Origin: Pegea sp. RAD2-039
Lineage: Eukaryota > Chordata > Thaliacea > Salpida > Salpidae
Reading direction: 5' to 3'
Assembly: GCA_034620365.1 (NCBI GenBank)
Contig: JAQGEQ010000283.1
Location: 496,001-560,000, forward strand
DNA: 64,000 bases
Numbering within the stretch: position 1 is the stretch's first letter; each line of letters opens with the position of its first letter. The position numbers and the translations under genes are program-made. The notes under the pieces were generated by a model. It saw nothing but the letters and a program-made list of their open reading frames with translations, was not told the origin of the DNA and ran no database searches. Shown here piece by piece: positions 60,145 through 64,000 of this stretch.

Positions 60145-60455
60145 TCTAATTAATTCATTCTTGCTCCTGAAAGAAGATTTATTTTAATTACATATCTGAT
60201 ATATTTTTCTTTGTTTGCTTTTGTAGTCTTGCTAATATCTTCACAAGAGCAAGATGCACTTACTTTATCTCTGTTTGTATTTTTTAAACAAGTATGATCC
60301 ACGTGATATCCTTATAAATCGTGATACTTGTGCTATATGCTCCGCTAGAAAAGTTTTGCAAATTTGTCTATTTTGCGGTATTTTTTTTGTTAAACTGTTC
60401 TTACTATCATCCAATGAAAAGTTTTTTTTCATTCTGTTTTTTTGTCGTTCATAAA
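60145..60455 (-). pseudogene. R2: leader remnant of a B-type zinc-finger gene
   Basis: Read leftwards, it retains the B-type leader in pieces: ATGAACGACAAAAAAACAGA, then TTGGATGATAGTAAGAACAG, and a SCEDISKTTK-like segment, with several indels. No finger follows; the sequence switches to the D repeat at about 60140. This is the complementary loss to R1. Its 5' flank, including the Cys-rich frame, lies to the right. Confidence 0.75.
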
Positions 60456-60782
60456 ATTGTTCGTTTACTTAATAATCTAAGTTGATAGATAAACTTTTTA
60501 TTATTAAAACGAAAAATTTAAAGAAAATGTTAATGAAATAATAGATAGTTTATTAAGTTTTGATGGATGAGTTTTTTCATTTTCTTAAGTTGATATATTT
60601 AAAGGTTTGTATGCTAATTGTAACTGTAAATCAATCACGTTAAAAAAAAACTTTTATAGAACGCAGAAACAGAAACTTATCATGTTTTATAAACAGATTG
60701 TATTTAAAATGAATTTTTAAAACACAAAATTTTGATAATTTTTTGCAATAAACAAAAAACAATTGTTACTTATATTTCAAAA

Positions 60783-61082
60783 ATGAAATAGCAAATTATT
60801 GAGGTTTATATTGTAACAAAAAAGCCTCTTATATTGGAAAGACATTGTTGTTGTTTTACATGTAGCACTTATGAGAACAAAACATCATTTGCTTGTGTAA
60901 ATATTAAAAGGAGCTGCAAACTAAATATTATAATATATGCAAGAAAGAAAAAGGTTGAAACGGTTCAAACAGATGAAAACAAAGTAGAACCTACTTTTAA
61001 AGATTTCAAGAAAACAATTTTAAATAGTTTTATCCAATATCTAATTGTTAGTTTTTCAATAAAATTTAAATTTATGATGTAA
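60783..61082 (+). pseudogene. second copy of the Cys-rich ORF, start region broken
   Basis: It aligns with 50119-50418 throughout, but the ATG at 60783 is followed by AAA and then a TAG at 60789-60791. The remaining frame (open from 60792 to the TAA at 61082) has no early ATG. Coding differences in the body are few (G to V, V to I, L to M). It lies divergently upstream of R2. Confidence 0.3.
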
Positions 61083-64000
61083 CATACATTGAGAGCAACA
61101 ATTAATTCAAAAAACGTATTAAAAGTGTTTTTTTAAGTTTTAATGATAAATAAAATAGAGTCAATATTTTCAATATACTCAATAAATTCAAATTTAAGTG
61201 TCGATTTTGACATTGATGTTTAACAGCCAAGAGCATTTAGCAAAATATTTTATTTTGAATAGTTTTCAAAATCTGTTATCAAAACTCCATATCTGAAAAA
61301 CTTTAAGAAAATCGTTTCGAACAATTGTTTTAAAACTTTGAAATATTAAATAAAAGCAAATTTTCATAAAATTAAGTAAGCTACAAAATATTTACACGAC
61401 ATCGTTAATACTTCAGGATTATGTAGCACCAATTGTAACCTTTCATTGGCATTAAGCCTACAACCAAGTAGAAGAAGCAAAAGATAATAAAGCACTCCTT
61501 TTGAGCAAATTGTACAACACAGTTGACGTTACCAAGCATATTTACTTAAGTATTTTTAACAAGATATATATATATATGCTTAATTTATAAAATTGATTTA
61601 TTGATCTCCGAAAAAGTTTGTAGATATTATAACTTTGAAAGAAAAGTTAGAAACATAAAAATATTTGCTTGCACGTAAATTATGATGACAGGATCAAAGT
61701 TCTAGAAGCTTCTGCTGTTTGGATTTTGTAGCTTGTCGATTATTATTTTGATGCTTTTACTGCTTTGCTATTAATATTTGTTGTGCATTAAAATTTTTCA
61801 GCAATATTGAATAACTACAAATCTCAACTTCTTAAGAGGCTATGTTAGTGTAGCTTGCATTCTTTTTTTGTTTCTTTTAAAGCTACATAAAAGTATTAAT
61901 TTTCTAGAAGTTTCTTTTAAATATTAATCATTTAAACTTATTTTGTCAAAACAATGTAAAAAACATATAATATTAAGCTGAAAACTCTATCTTAAAAAGT
62001 TTAATTCAGATTTAGTTTGAAAAGAAAAAAAAACTTTCAAAAAAACGATATTTGTACAGTTCTATTTTTTGAATGAAGTCTATAATTTTTACTAGAAAGC
62101 TCTTAATAAGGTTTTTTAAAACCATTTAACTTTGTGATAAAAGAAATATTTTATATAATTTCTTTATGATTTGTTTACATTTCTTTAATATGTTTAAATA
62201 CAAATTATTTTAAATGAGAATGTCTTAGGTATTCATCACTTGATTAACTATATTAGTAATTTATAACGAGGCTTATAATTTAAAAGAAACTAATGTATAA
62301 ATAGATGTTTCTTACTAATGGATCACAATTTAAAGATTAGTAGTTATAGTATTACTAATTATAATATTAATATATAATTATTAATTATATTATAATATTT
62401 TTATTTTGATATCTAAGATTTTTTGTTGTTAATAGTATCTCTTAGTAGGATTTCATTAGCAGAATAATGTAGGGATTAGCAACTACTTTTGAGTGTAGTT
62501 GCAAGAAACTAAAGTTTCGATGTTAAACTATCTATTTTTCAATTTAATGGTTTCTTTTTATCATTCCATATTAAAAATAAATGAATCTTAATAATACATT
62601 TTATCAACAATTCAATCATCATAATTACTCTCATATGCTACAGTACTGAGTCATTTATTACCCAAATGTTTACATCAAACTTACAATTATAGGTTGATAA
62701 AAAATTAAGTGACTTTTTAATCTTTTTTAAATTTGGAAAAAAATCAGATGAACCATATTTTGCTGGTTGTTTAGCAGTTAGTTTATTTTAAACTTTTTTA
62801 TTAGATAAGATCTTTACGAACTATTTGGTTTTATTATTTATACGTCAGATCTGTTGCTAATCAACAAGACACAATAGTCTAACAATTTGTTTCGCTGTAG
62901 TTATTCTTCCCCCCATTGTCTTACATCTATAATATTTAAAAGAATTCATCTTTAAATGCCTTTTATGGCTATATGGATTCTCCTAATATAAACGAAGCCA
63001 ACTCTCAAAACAATAAAAGTATATAATTCTCATATCCTCGTCCAACTGAAAAATATACGTAGTTAACAGTTATCTTTTTAGTTTTTCAATGAAAATTGCT
63101 TCCGAAGTCTTACTAATTCAATAGTTTTGTTGATTTTAGAGTTAAAACAGAGTTTCAGTAATCAGCAGTTTCAAGTTTTCTGTTGATTTTAGCAGCAGTT
63201 ACAAGATCGATAAAAAACGAATATACTCTAGAAGATATTCTTCTTGATATCTTTATATGAATATCTAGATAGTCTAAATATCTTCTAGAAGAAAAAAGTT
63301 TTTCAGCAGATTTTTGTGTAATAATTTAAATTTGATTAAATCATAAATCAACTAAAGATTAATTAAGAAAAACAAAGTCAGTGAAATGTAACATTTGCAA
63401 CTTAATTTGAATCCAAATTGCTGATAAATTATTACTATATAACTTGATTTAATGAATTAATAATAAATAAATATAAGAAAATCTCTTTGATTGGAAAAAC
63501 TCAGGATAGTGAAACAAAAATAATAAACTGGGTTAATGAATTAAAATTTTCTGATTTTTTGTCACTGCATCGTGTTGCTATATGAAAGCAAAAGAACTTT
63601 TTCGTCATCTGCTTGCTTCCATCAACTGATACAACCTTTAAGACTTTCTCAACAAAATAACCTTTTTTAATAGGTGATCAGAATTTGATAGTTTTTGCAA
63701 TATTACTTTAAATAAATTGTTAAACTTTGTTGTGCTCACATAATATACAATCATTATCAGTTCAATAGATGTTGACTTCGTAGTTTGTACAAAATTATTT
63801 TAATTTAACGATTATTCTTTGGATTTGAATAAAATCAATTTTTTCATTGAACAATTTTTCGATTGAAATCAGTATGAGTAATTTCAAATATTTTTATTAA
63901 ATAATTAATTTGCCTTCATCGTTTTAAACAACGATTTTTTTTATCAATAACTTCTTATAAAATTTTTCATTAAATCTGTTTTGATGGATGAAACTCATGA
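61083..64000. repeat. 5' module of R2 and inverted repeat E, copy 2
   Basis: Positions 61100-62200 are the family 5' module, read leftwards towards R2 (GTAACGTCAACT-type block near 61525, AGCAGAAGCTTCTAGAACTT in reverse near 61700). From about 61690 to the window end the sequence is the inverse of 35510-37800. No gene is seen. Confidence 0.7.

Overview
This window is a piece of a eukaryotic, almost certainly invertebrate animal, genome. It is about three-quarters A+T by eye and gene-poor. It has spliceosomal-type acceptor signals, a CR1/L2-like LINE, a tRNA-derived SINE and no bacterial-style operons. The host species cannot be read from the sequence; an AT-rich genome with CR1-type LINEs would suit a cnidarian such as Hydra, but this is a weak guess.

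Nearly everything derives from one duplicated module: a C2H2 zinc-finger (ZnF) gene with a long 5' flank (1.8 kb or more) and a 2-3 kb 3' flank. Nine copies and two remnants are visible. In order they are ZnF-1 (-, cut by the left edge), ZnF-2 (+), ZnF-3 (-, pseudogene), ZnF-4 (+), ZnF-5 (-, pseudogene), a LINE (+), ZnF-6 (+, pseudogene), ZnF-7 (-), ZnF-8 (-), remnant R1 (+), ZnF-9 (+) and remnant R2 (-). ZnF-2, -4, -7, -8 and -9 are intact, with 16, 13, 12, 10 and 9 fingers. Each has a roughly 96-residue low-complexity leader with a basic RKRK patch, followed by back-to-back 28-residue fingers with near-invariant TGEKPYEC linkers. Variation is concentrated in the DNA-contacting helix. ZnF-3, -5, -6 and the remnants belong to a diverged B subfamily.

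The flanks form a mosaic of inverted and direct repeats. The ZnF-1/ZnF-2 intergenic region (0.9-6.6 kb) is repeated in inverse at 47.7-54.2 kb between ZnF-8 and ZnF-9. The ZnF-4 3' side (17.0-20.25 kb) is repeated in inverse at 43.4-46.6 kb. The ZnF-3 3' side (10.4-12.9 kb) is repeated in inverse at 55.2-57.6 kb. A palindrome (20.35-23.55 / 28.36-30.98 kb) carries ZnF-5 and ZnF-6 around a LINE. A 2 kb direct repeat lies at 31.6-33.5 and 58.1-60.1 kb. A further inverted pair lies at 35.5-37.8 and 61.7-64.0 kb.

The LINE (23.55-27.67 kb) is close to complete: ORF1 with a PHD finger, and an endonuclease-RT ORF2 interrupted by one in-frame stop. Its 3' hairpin tail recurs on several short elements, including a SINE with a tRNA-like head, so the window shows a LINE/SINE partnership. 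The main biological reading is a fast-evolving ZnF cluster whose finger arrays change by unequal exchange while whole modules are shuffled by inversion and duplication together with retroelements. No tRNA, rRNA or CRISPR locus was seen. Identity figures are estimates by eye.
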